Positions 15,979 to 25,093 are shown, numbered from the stretch's first letter. The stretch is 64,000 bases of DNA from Clostridia bacterium (GCA_017468465.1 JAFUIN010000028.1:36158-100157), one strand, 5' to 3'. Numbers and translations: made by a program. Notes: generated from the letters alone by a model not told the origin.

Positions 15979-16866
15979 TCAATAATTCCGCTCTGCCATG
16001 TAAACGGTCAACTTCCTCAAAAAGTCGGCAGAACCGTTCTTTCCGATTGTCTGTTCCAAGCTGTCTAACATTTCTAACGCTTCGTTTTTATAAGTATCAA
16101 TCAGCTGTTCGCATTGTGTTATGCCATATTGAGAAACAAACGTTATTTTCTGATTTTTTTCATCGCTAAATACAGGTTTGCCCAGCGTTTTTTCATCTGC
16201 CGTAACATCCAAAACATCGTCTTTTATCTGAAAAATCAGACCGATTTTGTCTGCAAATTGTTCCAAAAGCCTAACCGTATCAGAATCTGCACCGCCTAAT
16301 ATGCCGCCGGATACCAGCGCCGCTTTCAAAAGGGCTCCGGTTTTCCCTCGATACATTTTGCAAAGGCTCTCAAAATCGGAAACGCTTTGCTCCATATCGG
16401 ACATCTGACCGGCACACATTCCTTTTGCACCGGATGCCTCCCCAATGCACGCCATTGCCGAAAGTGCACGCTCCAAGGGAAATTCTTTTGCATACTTGAG
16501 CATAGTTTCAAAGCTCAGATTCAGCAACGCATCTCCTGCCAGAATGGCGCCAAACTCGGAAAACTGTTTGTGGCAAGTGGGTTTCCCCCGTCGCAAATCG
16601 TCATTATCCATCGACGGCAAATCATCGTGAACCAACGAATAGGAATGAATCATTTCCAAAGCCGCAGCATACGGCACGGCTTTTTCTATGTTGCTGTCAA
16701 ACAGCTCATACACGCTGAGAAGCAGCACCGGACGGAGTCTCTTGCCACCGTTTAACACGGCATACTGCATAATTTCACGTAAGCTGTCGCTTGTAGAGCA
16801 GTTTTTTAATTCATTGAGTAAAAACGTTTCGGTAAGACCTGCTTTTTTCTTGAGGTTCTCTTTCAT
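15979..16866 (-). CDS. ispA: farnesyl diphosphate synthase / geranyltranstransferase
   Basis: IspA condenses isopentenyl diphosphate with allylic diphosphates to give farnesyl diphosphate, the precursor of undecaprenyl phosphate and quinones. The 295-residue protein has GGKRLRP near residue 40, the first aspartate-rich motif DDLPSMDNDD at 81-90 followed by RRGKPT, and the second motif KDDVLD near residue 228. It lies directly downstream of xseB and upstream of the PAP2 gene. Genes for both entry (dxs) and prenyl elongation are therefore in one transcriptional block. Confidence 0.95.
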   Translation of the reverse strand: MKENLKKKAGLTETFLLNELKNCSTSDSLREIMQYAVLNGGKRLRPVLLLSVYELFDSNIEKAVPYAAALEMIHSYSLVHDDLPSMDNDDLRRGKPTCHKQFSEFGAILAGDALLNLSFETMLKYAKEFPLERALSAMACIGEASGAKGMCAGQMSDMEQSVSDFESLCKMYRGKTGALLKAALVSGGILGGADSDTVRLLEQFADKIGLIFQIKDDVLDVTADEKTLGKPVFSDEKNQKITFVSQYGITQCEQLIDTYKNEALEMLDSLEQTIGKNGSADFLRKLTVYMAERNY

Positions 16867-16878
16867 ACAAAACTCCCG

Positions 16879-17109
16879 TTACTCCTGTGCTTCAAAATCC
16901 ACAGCAGTAACTTCTCCGTTTTTTTCGGTAATCAATTTAATTTTTGCCTCTGCTTCGTCTAAAATTTTCTGTAACCGAGCAGAAAGCTTTGTGCCTTCCG
17001 TAAACAGCTCCATAGAATTTTCCAAAGCAACCGATCCTTTTTCCAAACTTAATACAATTTCTTCCAAACGCTTCATACCTTCTTCAAAGGTAAGTTTCTT
17101 TTCTTCCAT
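16879..17109 (-). CDS. xseB: exodeoxyribonuclease VII small subunit
   Basis: A 76-residue helical subunit that binds XseA to form exonuclease VII, which degrades single-stranded DNA from both ends. It has the family opening LTFEEGMKRLEEIV and the hallmark LEKGSVALENSMELFTEG. It starts 3 bases after xseA stops, so the two are coupled. The acidic tail after residue 65 is typical. Confidence 0.95.
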   Translation of the reverse strand: MEEKKLTFEEGMKRLEEIVLSLEKGSVALENSMELFTEGTKLSARLQKILDEAEAKIKLITEKNGEVTAVDFEAQE

Positions 17110-17112
17110 AAT

Positions 17113-18324
17113 TTATTCCTCTCCGGTTTTTTCTTTCGGTTTGACATCTACTACATTACAATGTACCTTTCCGTCAGTCAAGGTAACACAAAGCGGGTCT
17201 CCTGCCTGAAAGGCTTTTACTGAAGATACCGGATTTCCGCTTTTATCCTCTGTAACCGAATAGCCACGCTCCAGTATTTTCAGCGGACTAAGTGCGTCCA
17301 GCTTGGACACATTTTTGACAAACCGTTCTCGCAAGGTGTGAATTTCTTTCCGATAAATATTTTCCAACTGCATCGTGTAGGAATCAATCTGCATCCGTTT
17401 CACATCATAAACCGCTAACGGATTCCTGAGTACCTCCCGTTCTAAAAGACGCTTTAATTCTTTTTGAGACGATTCTAATTTGCCAAGCAGAGCAGAATAT
17501 AACCTGCCATCTACAATTTTCAAAAACTTTTGCAGCTCACTTCCGGACGGTACCGAAATTTCTGCCGCAGCCGACGGAGTGGGAACCCGTCTGTCTGCCA
17601 CAAAATCTGCAATGGTAAAATCGGTTTCGTGCCCTACTGCCGAGATAACAGGCGTTTTCATAGCAAATATCTGACGTGCCACAGCTTCCTCGTTAAATGC
17701 CCACAAATCCTCAATGGAACCGCCACCTCTGCCGGTGATTACCGTGTCCACCTTGCCGTCAAAAAAACGTAGCCCCTTGACGATGGATTCCGCCGCACCT
17801 TCGCCCTGCACCAAGGCAGGATATAAATACACTCTGGTATACGGAAACCGCCGTTTTAAGATGTTTAAGATATCACGGATTGCAGCACCGGTGGGGGAAG
17901 TAACAATCCCGATGGTTTCCGGATATTTGGGAATCGGCTTTTTATATTCCGGAGAGAACAGCCCCTCCTGCTCCAGTTGAGCCTTTAACTGTTCATATGC
18001 CACATACAGTGCACCCACACCGTCGGGCATCATATCTTCAATGTAAATCTGATACTGGCCGTCCCGTTCATAAACAGAAACCTTTCCGCTCACAACCACC
18101 TGCATGCCGTTTTCCGGACGGAACTTCAGCTTTTGCGCGCTGTAGCGAAACATTACGGCACGGATCACTCCACCGTCATCTTTTAAGGACAAATACATAT
18201 GTCCTGACGAATGATGTTTGAAGTTGGAAATTTCCCCCTTCACAGTGACATTGGAAAGCAGCCTGTCATTTTCAATGAGGCTCTTAATATACAAATTCAG
18301 TTCGGTAATGGTAAAAACATCCAT
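17113..18324 (-). CDS. xseA: exodeoxyribonuclease VII large subunit
   Basis: The catalytic subunit of exonuclease VII, 403 residues. The N-terminal OB domain (about 1-100, with VTVKGEISNFKHHSSGHMY) binds single-stranded DNA. The central domain holds GIVTSPTGAAIRDI and the VITGRGGGSIEDLWAFN active-site region, and a helical part plus a short C-terminal segment bind XseB. It lies between nusB and xseB. folD, often inserted between nusB and xseA in related bacteria, is absent here. Confidence 0.95.
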   Translation of the reverse strand: MDVFTITELNLYIKSLIENDRLLSNVTVKGEISNFKHHSSGHMYLSLKDDGGVIRAVMFRYSAQKLKFRPENGMQVVVSGKVSVYERDGQYQIYIEDMMPDGVGALYVAYEQLKAQLEQEGLFSPEYKKPIPKYPETIGIVTSPTGAAIRDILNILKRRFPYTRVYLYPALVQGEGAAESIVKGLRFFDGKVDTVITGRGGGSIEDLWAFNEEAVARQIFAMKTPVISAVGHETDFTIADFVADRRVPTPSAAAEISVPSGSELQKFLKIVDGRLYSALLGKLESSQKELKRLLEREVLRNPLAVYDVKRMQIDSYTMQLENIYRKEIHTLRERFVKNVSKLDALSPLKILERGYSVTEDKSGNPVSSVKAFQAGDPLCVTLTDGKVHCNVVDVKPKEKTGEE

Positions 18325-18333
18325 AATTAACCC

Positions 18334-18729
18334 TTACTTCCCTCTGGAAACGGCACCTAACACACCGTTTACAAAGGCTTTTGATTTTTCATCCTCATAG
18401 GTTGCAGCAATTTCCATTGCTTCGGAGATTGCAACACCGTCGGGGATGTCATCGTCAAACAAAATTTCGCTGACAGCCAGTCTTAACACTGCAAGGGACA
18501 CCTTGGAAATTCTGTCAAAGGTGTAGCCTTTTATATTTTCTTTTATGGCATTATCAACTGCTTCAATATTAGAAAAAACCAGCTCCGTTTTTTCGGTAAG
18601 GGCAGCGGCATCTTTCCCGGTGATTTGATTATCTAAAAGATAATACGAAAGTCCCCCTTCCGGCAAAGCACCTTCTGTTCCCGAAAAGACCAGCTTAAAT
18701 GCGTGTTCTCGTAACTCTCTTCTTTTCAT
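18334..18729 (-). CDS. nusB: transcription antitermination factor NusB
   Basis: NusB binds boxA RNA together with ribosomal protein S10 and supports antitermination of rRNA transcription. The 131-residue helical protein starts with the typical RRELREHAFKLVF and ends with ISEAMEIAATYEDEKSKAFVNGVLGAV, which matches the family's C-terminal signature. It is 15 bases downstream of asp23 and 10 bases upstream of xseA in the same operon. Confidence 0.95.
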   Translation of the reverse strand: MKRRELREHAFKLVFSGTEGALPEGGLSYYLLDNQITGKDAAALTEKTELVFSNIEAVDNAIKENIKGYTFDRISKVSLAVLRLAVSEILFDDDIPDGVAISEAMEIAATYEDEKSKAFVNGVLGAVSRGK

Positions 18730-18743
18730 TTTTTACAATTCCT

Positions 18744-19103
18744 TTATTCGTTTGCTTCGGAAAAATCAACTCCTGCAACCACAACATTTACTGTTTTGAT
18801 GCGGAATCCCAGCATATTTTCCAGTGTACTTTTCACTTTCAGCTGCACTTCTCTTGCAACCTCGTTAATGTTGTAGCCGTTTTTCACCACGATGTTCATA
18901 AGAACGGTCATTTCATCGTTTTTCACTGAAACGCTGATTCCGCGTGACAGCATTTTTTTGGAGTAAACGGTGCTGTCGGGATCTTCTGCCAAAGAAGCAA
19001 CTCCTTCAATTTCGTTGACAGCCATTCCTGAAATAACAGAAATTACCTCGTTGCTTACTTTGATTTCCCCTTTTTTATCATTGGATAAGATGTTTTCCTG
19101 CAT
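18744..19103 (-). CDS. Asp23/Gls24-family envelope stress response protein
   Basis: A 119-residue member of the Asp23/Gls24 (YqhY/YloU) family, small alpha/beta proteins that coat the inner face of the membrane and are tied to envelope stress or, for YqhY, lipid synthesis. It has the GEIKVSNEVISVISGMAVNEIEGVASL opening split over the usual strands and the NVVVAGV ending. It is the first gene of the long leftward operon, 4 bases... upstream of it the promoter at 19182-19210 is well formed. The position before nusB fits YqhY. Confidence 0.9.
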   Translation of the reverse strand: MQENILSNDKKGEIKVSNEVISVISGMAVNEIEGVASLAEDPDSTVYSKKMLSRGISVSVKNDEMTVLMNIVVKNGYNINEVAREVQLKVKSTLENMLGFRIKTVNVVVAGVDFSEANE

Positions 19104-19181
19104 AATAAAACCATCCTTTCTATCATGTTTGATTTTTAACTGTTCATAATTTTAGATACACCAAGGCATCCTATTTTATAT

Positions 19182-19210
19182 ATTATAGCATACTACTTAT
19201 TATAATTCAA
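19182..19210 (-). promoter_or_regulatory. sigma-A-type promoter for the asp23-nusB-xse-ispA-OLE-dxs block
   Basis: Minus strand -35 TTGAAT (19205-19210) and -10 TATAAT (19182-19187) with a 17-base spacer, about 80 bases before the asp23 start. The rest of the 285-base gap to the sugar transporter is A/T-rich; a TTGACA at 19301-19306 on the plus strand could be a -35 for the transporter, but no good -10 follows. Confidence 0.75.
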
Positions 19211-19389
19211 ATACTTTTTGAATATTTCTTGAATTTTTTTTGATTTTTATTAAAAAAATGACACTTTTTATTCAAAAAGTCTTCCCAGGATAAAATTTTT
19301 TTGACAAACGGTTATAAATAATGAAAAACTGTGAAACATAAATACAGAAAACCATTGAATACTTTTTAGAAAAAGAGGCAGTGAATACT

Positions 19390-20895
19390 ATGCAGACTCC
19401 TATCTTAAAAATGCAACATATTACAAAGGAATTCACCGGTGTAAAAGCATTAAAAGATGCAAATCTGGACTTATATGCCGGCGAAGTTCATGCCTTGGTG
19501 GGCGAAAACGGAGCCGGAAAATCCACCCTGATGAAAATTCTCACAGGGATTCACCAAAAAAATGGCGGCACCATAGAATTTATGGGAAAACCGCTTCATC
19601 TAAAAAGCCCGAAGGAAGCACAGGATATGGGGATTATCATTGTGCATCAGGAGCTGAATATGATGAATCACTTAAGTGTTGCAGAAAACATATTTATCGG
19701 ACGGGAAGAAAAAAAACTCGGATTCTGGCTGGATGACAAATCCATCAACCAAAAAACAGCAGAGCTGTTTCAAAAGCTTGGAATTTCTATTAGCCCAACT
19801 GAAACCATCGGTAATCTGACAGTGGGAAAACAGCAAATGGTGGAAATTGCAAAAGCTATTTCTTACCACGCCAAAATCATCATTTTCGACGAACCCACCG
19901 CTGCATTGACTGAAACAGAAATCAATGAGCTGTTTTGTATGATTGCCGATCTTAAGAAAAAAGGCGTGGGAATGATTTATATTTCTCACAGAATGGACGA
20001 AATTGAGCGGATTACAGACCGTGTAACCGTAATGCGAGACGGAGAATACATCGGTACGGTAAATACCAAAGATACCACAAAAGACGAAATCATCAATATG
20101 ATGGTGGGTCGTGTCATTTACGAAGACCCAAAAACACAGAGCACCGTTTCCGATGATGCCGAAACTGTATTGCAGGTTAACAACCTCACGATGTATCCGC
20201 ACGTTAAAAACGCCAGCTTTTCTCTGAAAAAAGGTGAAATTTTAGGGTTTGCAGGGTTAATGGGTGCAGGCAGAACCGAGCTTGCAAGGGCAATATTCGG
20301 TGCTGACAAGCCGGACAGTGGAACCGTGTTTATTCACGGCAAACGAGCAGAAATTTCTTCTCCCATGGATGCTGTGGCAAACGGAATCGGATATCTGTCG
20401 GAGGACCGGAAACGGTATGGTGTAGCGGTAGATTTAAGCGTATCGGAAAACTCTGTAATGCCTAGCTTGAAAAAGTTTTCTTCTCTTGGCTTTGTAAATT
20501 CAGCCGCCATTCACAAGGTTTCTTCGGAATACTGCGAAAAGCTGAAAACAAAAACTCCTTCTGTGCATCAGCTGGTACGAAATTTATCAGGCGGAAACCA
20601 ACAAAAAGTTGTCATCGCAAAATGGTTGATTCAAAACTCTGAAATTCTGATTTTTGATGAACCCACCCGTGGCATCGACGTAGGTGCCAAAAGCGAAATT
20701 TATACCTTGATGAATGAATTGGCACAAATGGGAAAATCTATTATTATGATATCCTCCGAGCTTACCGAGGTGCTTCGGATGAGCGATCGCATCATCGTGA
20801 TGTGCGAAGGGAGAATCACCGGAGAATTAGACATTAAAGATGCCAACCAGGAAGAAATTATGAAGCTGGCAACCAAACGTGAATCTGCAGGATAA
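19390..20895 (+). CDS. sugar ABC transporter ATP-binding protein (RbsA/MglA family)
   Basis: A 501-residue protein with two fused ABC domains that power import of a pentose, galactose or related sugar. The first domain has Walker A GENGAGKST near residue 40, signature LTVGKQQ and Walker B IIFDEPTAAL. The second has the noncanonical Walker A region GLMGAGRTE, signature LSGGNQQKV and Walker B LIFDEPTRGID. This pattern is typical of RbsA and MglA. ATG at 19390 is preferred because the AAAAGAGG site is too close to GTG 19381. It is first in an operon with permease and binding protein. No sugar kinase or regulator adjoins, so the sugar is unknown. Confidence 0.93.
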   Translation: MQTPILKMQHITKEFTGVKALKDANLDLYAGEVHALVGENGAGKSTLMKILTGIHQKNGGTIEFMGKPLHLKSPKEAQDMGIIIVHQELNMMNHLSVAENIFIGREEKKLGFWLDDKSINQKTAELFQKLGISISPTETIGNLTVGKQQMVEIAKAISYHAKIIIFDEPTAALTETEINELFCMIADLKKKGVGMIYISHRMDEIERITDRVTVMRDGEYIGTVNTKDTTKDEIINMMVGRVIYEDPKTQSTVSDDAETVLQVNNLTMYPHVKNASFSLKKGEILGFAGLMGAGRTELARAIFGADKPDSGTVFIHGKRAEISSPMDAVANGIGYLSEDRKRYGVAVDLSVSENSVMPSLKKFSSLGFVNSAAIHKVSSEYCEKLKTKTPSVHQLVRNLSGGNQQKVVIAKWLIQNSEILIFDEPTRGIDVGAKSEIYTLMNELAQMGKSIIMISSELTEVLRMSDRIIVMCEGRITGELDIKDANQEEIMKLATKRESAG

Positions 20896-20953
20896 GGTGA
20901 AACTTTCTCTATCGTAACAGGTTAACACACCACAATAAGAAAGGAGTTCTTTT

Positions 20954-21940
20954 ATGAACGACATCATCGAAAATATCAAAACAAAAGGAATGCAAAAATT
21001 TATTGCACTGGGCGCTCTTATCGTGTTATATATTGCATTTTCTGTTTTCGGAACCAACTTTTTCACCGTGGATACCTTAGTGAGCATCTTTGATGCTTCT
21101 TACTACATTGGCTTTCTTGCAATCGGAGTTACGTTTGTGATTATCACCGGTGGAATCGACTTGTCTATCGGTACGGTTATGATGTGCTCTGCCATTGTGG
21201 GCGGAACTTTATATAACAATGCAGGATTGCCGCTATGGCTGTGTCTGATTATTATTATATTGGTAGGCGGCATTTTCGGATTGGGGAACGGCATCATGGT
21301 TTCCCGATTGAAGCTTCCTCCTTTTATTGCCACACTGGGTACCATGATGGTAGCTTCTGGGGTTGGTTCCATCGTATCCAACGTGCAGTCCACCACCTTT
21401 CCCATGCGAAGTGCGGCAGACGGCTGGTATAAGGACATTTTCCGCACGGCTGACAACTTCCCTACCGGGATTTTTGTGTTGATTGCATTTACAGTTGTTG
21501 CAGTAATTCTCTTAAATAAAACCGTAATCGGCAGATACACCTTTGCCATCGGAAGCAACAAGGAAGCAACCCGTCTGTCAGGGGTGAATGTGCAGAAATG
21601 GGAAACCGTTGTATACGTGTTGTCCGGTCTGTTTGCCGGCCTTGCCGGCATTGCTTATGCTGCCACCTACACCACCATTCTTCCCGGTGCCGGACAAGGC
21701 TTTGAATTACAGGCGATTGCCGGAGTTGTGGTAGGCGGAACCTCCCTTTCAGGCGGTGTGGGTTCCATTATTGGTACCTTTATTGGTGTGTTTATTATGA
21801 GTGTGCTGAAAATCGGACTTCCTTATGTGGATTTACAGCCTCACTACCAGACCCTCATTACCGGCATTGTGGTAATCGGTGCGGTGCTTTTGGATATCTA
21901 TCGCAGCAAAAAAGAAAAAAGTGTGAAACAAAAATCATAA
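20954..21940 (+). CDS. sugar ABC transporter permease (RbsC/MglC family)
   Basis: A 328-residue permease with about nine to ten transmembrane helices. It carries the family segments ITGGIDLSIG near residue 70, LPPFIATLGTM near residue 120 and GSNKEATRLSGV near residue 195; the last is the cytoplasmic coupling loop that contacts the ATPase. The ATG follows an AAGGAG site and lies 58 bases after the ATPase gene. A single permease gene probably forms a homodimer with one double-ABC subunit, as in ribose importers. Confidence 0.94.
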   Translation: MNDIIENIKTKGMQKFIALGALIVLYIAFSVFGTNFFTVDTLVSIFDASYYIGFLAIGVTFVIITGGIDLSIGTVMMCSAIVGGTLYNNAGLPLWLCLIIIILVGGIFGLGNGIMVSRLKLPPFIATLGTMMVASGVGSIVSNVQSTTFPMRSAADGWYKDIFRTADNFPTGIFVLIAFTVVAVILLNKTVIGRYTFAIGSNKEATRLSGVNVQKWETVVYVLSGLFAGLAGIAYAATYTTILPGAGQGFELQAIAGVVVGGTSLSGGVGSIIGTFIGVFIMSVLKIGLPYVDLQPHYQTLITGIVVIGAVLLDIYRSKKEKSVKQKS

Positions 21941-21957
21941 GAAAGGAATCTTTTTAT

Positions 21958-23007
21958 ATGCGTAAAACAAAACTGATTGCTTCCCTTCTTGCACTCTGGA
22001 CAGTCATTGCTGTCCTTACAGGATGCGGCGGCACAACCACCTCTCAAAAAAGCGTTGAAGTCATTGCAAAAGGCTTCCAGCATGACTTCTGGAAGGCAGT
22101 CAAAAAAGGAGCCGACCAGGCAGGAAAAGACCTGGGGGTAAAAATTAACTTTGTCGGCCCCGAAGGCGAAGGTGCCATTGCCGCCCAAGTGGAAATGATT
22201 AACAATGCCATTAACAAAAAGCCCGATGCCATTTGTATTGCCGCACTAGACACCACCGCTTCTTTAGATGCTGTAAACAAGGCAAAAGCAAACAACATCC
22301 CGGTGATTGGATTCGACTCCGGTGTTCCCGGTGCTCCCGAAGGCACTATTTATGCCAATGCCTCCACCGACAACTACAAAGCCGGTGAGCTTGCCGCTCA
22401 AAAAATGTTTGAAGCGATTCAGGGCAAGTTATCTTCCGGAAAACCCAGAATTGGCGTGGTATCTCAAGAAGCAAACTCCCAGTCCATCAGCATGAGAACC
22501 CAGGGATTTTTGGATAAAATGGAAAATCTCATTAAATCTACCGGAAAAACGGTTTCCATTATCGGTCACACCAAATTTGCCAATGGCGTTTCCGGCGGTG
22601 ACGTTACCATTGATATTGCAATTCCCCCGGAAATTAACGACACGCAGGGACAAACCTCTGCGCAAACGCTGCTCAACAAAAATGACCTGATTGCAATTTA
22701 CGGCTCCAATGAATTTGCAGCAAAAGCCATTATCAATGCCGATGCCGCCATTTCCGGCGGAAGAATTGGAAACGATAAGGTGGTCGCTGTAGGCTTTGAC
22801 TCCGGTGCATTACAGATTGATGCCATAAGAAACCGCAAATTTTTAGGCTCTGTCACACAAGACCCCATTTCCATTGGCTACCGTGCCGTTGAATTGGCGG
22901 TAAAGGCAATGAATGGTGAAGCCTCTGACGATATTGACACCGGTTCCCAATGGTATACTGCTGACAACATTGACTCTGACACAATTAAACCGCTTCTCTA
23001 TCAATAA
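21958..23007 (+). CDS. sugar-binding lipoprotein of the ABC importer (RbsB/periplasmic-binding family 4)
   Basis: The 349-residue extracellular binding protein of the importer. It has a lipoprotein signal with the lipobox LTGC (cysteine at about residue 23), so it is anchored on the outer face of the membrane. The mature part has the two-lobed family-1/4 fold with SVEVIAKGFQHDFWKAVKKGA at the first strand, VIGFDSGV near residue 120 and VAVGFDSG near residue 280. It starts 17 bases after the permease stop, and a strong terminator follows. The ligand is not predictable. Confidence 0.92.
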   Translation: MRKTKLIASLLALWTVIAVLTGCGGTTTSQKSVEVIAKGFQHDFWKAVKKGADQAGKDLGVKINFVGPEGEGAIAAQVEMINNAINKKPDAICIAALDTTASLDAVNKAKANNIPVIGFDSGVPGAPEGTIYANASTDNYKAGELAAQKMFEAIQGKLSSGKPRIGVVSQEANSQSISMRTQGFLDKMENLIKSTGKTVSIIGHTKFANGVSGGDVTIDIAIPPEINDTQGQTSAQTLLNKNDLIAIYGSNEFAAKAIINADAAISGGRIGNDKVVAVGFDSGALQIDAIRNRKFLGSVTQDPISIGYRAVELAVKAMNGEASDDIDTGSQWYTADNIDSDTIKPLLYQ

Positions 23008-23044
23008 AAAAAGGTGCTGTGACCGTTTAGTCACAGCACCTTTT
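23006..23044. terminator. bidirectional terminator at the end of the sugar importer
   Basis: A-run, stem AAGGTGCTGTGAC / GTCACAGCACCTT with the 7-base loop CGTTTA(G), then T-run. The stop codon of the convergent gene (23031-23033) lies at the loop and right arm, so the last bases of that gene form half of the terminator. Confidence 0.9.
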
Positions 23045-23504
23045 CAAAATATCCGCTATTTGTAAAAACGCTGAAATCATGATAGGTTTGAGAGGTTCTT
23101 CCAGGCAACATTTTTGCTTGCTCCATGGCCTGTAAAATCACAGAAATACAAATGTATCTGCGGGAAGGACCGCGGCACTTTTTTCCAAAGCCAATACAGA
23201 GAGCTTCTCGCCAGTCATAGCCTAAAGCGGTTGCCTTCTGCAGCTCCTCCACAATGATTTTTTCCTGCAAGGGAGAAAGCTCCCATTTATAGCGAAAAAT
23301 ATCAATATCGCCCCTTCTGTATCCAAAGGGATGAATATTTGCCGGACGGGATAAATCGGTACCAAAGGTCAGCCAGTTATCTACTACATATTCACTGTGA
23401 AGATATTCCGATTGCAAAAAAATCTTCACAATCTTTCCCCAAAAAGAGCTGGACTTTTTTACTAAAATCACGTCGCGATACGGAAGAAGCTGCATAAAAC
23501 TCAT
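23031..23504 (-). CDS. putative papain-like (NlpC/P60-type, permuted) protein, phage-cassette associated
   Basis: A 157-residue protein of uncertain function. The layout DVILVKKSSSFWGKIVK, then an EYLHSEYVVD segment, then RYICISVI recalls permuted NlpC/P60 (YiiX-like) hydrolases, in which a histidine precedes the catalytic cysteine, but the match is weak. It is the third gene of a leftward cassette with a tail-fibre-like protein, so a phage-derived cell-wall or structural role is possible. The ATG at 23504 is only 3 bases from AAAGG, and ATG at 23495 is about 12 bases away, so the start is uncertain. Its end overlaps the terminator hairpin. Confidence 0.6.
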   Translation of the reverse strand: MSFMQLLPYRDVILVKKSSSFWGKIVKIFLQSEYLHSEYVVDNWLTFGTDLSRPANIHPFGYRRGDIDIFRYKWELSPLQEKIIVEELQKATALGYDWREALCIGFGKKCRGPSRRYICISVILQAMEQAKMLPGRTSQTYHDFSVFTNSGYFEKVL

Positions 23505-23541
23505 CTGCCTTTCTATGAAATTTTATGCTAAAATTTCTAAA

Positions 23542-23760
23542 TTATGCTCCTGTTGCTGCCTGCTTCTTACACGCTTCACAATACTCAAAATACAGTTGAA
23601 ACTCATCCGGCTTGGTATCTCTTTGACGTTGAATTGCCAATTCTTCATCTAAAGAGTATTTTTGGCGAATCAAAGAAACCACCCTTTCTTCATAAGAAAA
23701 AGCGACCTCCATGCACTCTTCCTCTTTTACAACATAGCATCCGTCTTTCAAAATCATCAT
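23542..23760 (-). CDS. small phage-type protein, 72 aa
   Basis: A 72-residue acidic and lysine-rich helical protein. Its centre (SYEERVVSLIRQKYSLDEEL, then RQRDTKPDEF and a YCEACKKQA ending) looks like a small protein often encoded next to tail-fibre genes in clostridial prophages. A GAGGTGA ribosome site that overlaps the end of the tail-fibre-like gene lies 8 bases upstream, and the ATG begins 1 base after that gene's stop. Function unknown; possibly a fibre chaperone or linker, which is a guess from position. Confidence 0.65.
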   Translation of the reverse strand: MMILKDGCYVVKEEECMEVAFSYEERVVSLIRQKYSLDEELAIQRQRDTKPDEFQLYFEYCEACKKQAATGA

Positions 23761-23761
23761 C

Positions 23762-25021
23762 TTACTTCACCTCCGAAATGCGAATTACCGAACCGTTACG
23801 GATGACTCCATAGTTCAGCTTTGCCGCAACCTGAATGTTGATTTCTGTGATTTTTGTATCTGCCTTTAAGATGTCGCCGTAACCCAACACGCTATGTGTA
23901 GAAATACTGTAATTAGTGCTATTCTGCTTGATATAACGCAGAGTAACAATTCTTTTGGCACAGTAATGGCTGTTATCTGTACGCTCCAATACACATTCAT
24001 CGAAAAAGCGATTTGTTTTATAGTTTCCAACCCCCAGTGCCGCATAAGGAATGATTTGCTTTGTAGAAGCATTTTGGAATGCGCTACTGTTGCTCGAATG
24101 ATAGCTTGACACTGCATTATCTGTTGAAAATGAAGAAATAAAGTAAGCATTCCCTGAACGCTGTATAAATTCTCCGAAGGTGACAATTTTCAAATTCCCC
24201 TTTTCACCGCCTAATTGCCAATTCTCCGGCGTATAGGATACCTCGAATACTCCTGCATCTCTCATTTTTACAGCCGGTGTGAGAGAGGTGAATTCCACCG
24301 GATAATTTTCTATCAGCGTATCGAAGCCGGTGTCCAGGCTTTTCAACGAAAAAACAGTAGAATATACAGTGGCATCATCCGTATAGAAGTCTTTTAGCAT
24401 AAACTGTCCGTCGGGCAAGTCATTACCGGCTGCATCCTTCAGCGTAACATAAAAGAAATCCTTTGTATGAAACCCGGCGTCCAGCGCACCTGTAAACGTC
24501 GGCTGATTATTCCAGACCGGTGTGTCAACCGTTACCTCGTGAAGAAGGGTTTCCCCTGTTTTTTGCATCAGTGTTTCTGAAACTTCTTTCCGGAATGCTT
24601 GAAATTCTTCCGCATTCTGACACTGTGACAGCAACTCCGCGATTTCTTCTTTAGTATGGGCATCCGTAATTCCGTAACCGGATAAGGTGGTAGCTCTGCC
24701 CGCTTTTTCCTCCATTGCCTGCTCCAATTCTTTTCGAAGGTCTGCAAGCAGCTCTTCAGAGGCAGTATGTGCTAATTTTTCACGGATACCCGGTGCAAGT
24801 TTTTGCTCCGATACAGCACCGTCCTGCAAATTTTTTTCGCTGATCCCTCCTTGTTGTGTGCCGCCTAAAATTTCAGCCAAGGGATCGAACATTGCATGTA
24901 TGTTATCAATATCCTCCGCAATGGCATTGGGACCGTACAATCCGGTTGCCACTTTAGATTCGTCCGCAATAAAGCGTCTCACCGGGAGATGCTTTTCTTT
25001 GGAAAAAGAATCTGTTTTCAT
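23762..25021 (-). CDS. phage tail-fibre-like protein, 419 aa
   Basis: No enzyme motif is present. Residues about 1-60 resemble the adaptor region that attaches a fibre to a baseplate; about 60-150 are rich in coiled-coil heptads and contain LSGYGITDAHTKEEI, a sequence pattern typical of repeats in phage tail fibres. The remaining part is beta-rich with many Ser, Asn and Thr and would form the receptor-binding tip. AAGGAG precedes the ATG. No capsid, terminase, baseplate or integrase genes adjoin, so this is either a prophage remnant or a captured tail module. It has no promoter that I could define. Confidence 0.7.
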   Translation of the reverse strand: MKTDSFSKEKHLPVRRFIADESKVATGLYGPNAIAEDIDNIHAMFDPLAEILGGTQQGGISEKNLQDGAVSEQKLAPGIREKLAHTASEELLADLRKELEQAMEEKAGRATTLSGYGITDAHTKEEIAELLSQCQNAEEFQAFRKEVSETLMQKTGETLLHEVTVDTPVWNNQPTFTGALDAGFHTKDFFYVTLKDAAGNDLPDGQFMLKDFYTDDATVYSTVFSLKSLDTGFDTLIENYPVEFTSLTPAVKMRDAGVFEVSYTPENWQLGGEKGNLKIVTFGEFIQRSGNAYFISSFSTDNAVSSYHSSNSSAFQNASTKQIIPYAALGVGNYKTNRFFDECVLERTDNSHYCAKRIVTLRYIKQNSTNYSISTHSVLGYGDILKADTKITEINIQVAAKLNYGVIRNGSVIRISEVK

Positions 25022-25093
25022 AGGACTCTCCTTTTTCCCTTTTTTAACAAATCGTTACTCCTATATTGTATCAAACCACTCCCCAAAATCAAG

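Noticed and set aside
16688..17209. A 173-aa rightward frame antisense to ispA and xseB
   Set aside because: Composition (Ser/Phe rich) is that of an antisense shadow; both genes on the other strand are certain.
23031..25021. An intact prophage
   Set aside because: Only three small genes; no integrase, terminase, capsid or portal genes in the flanks.
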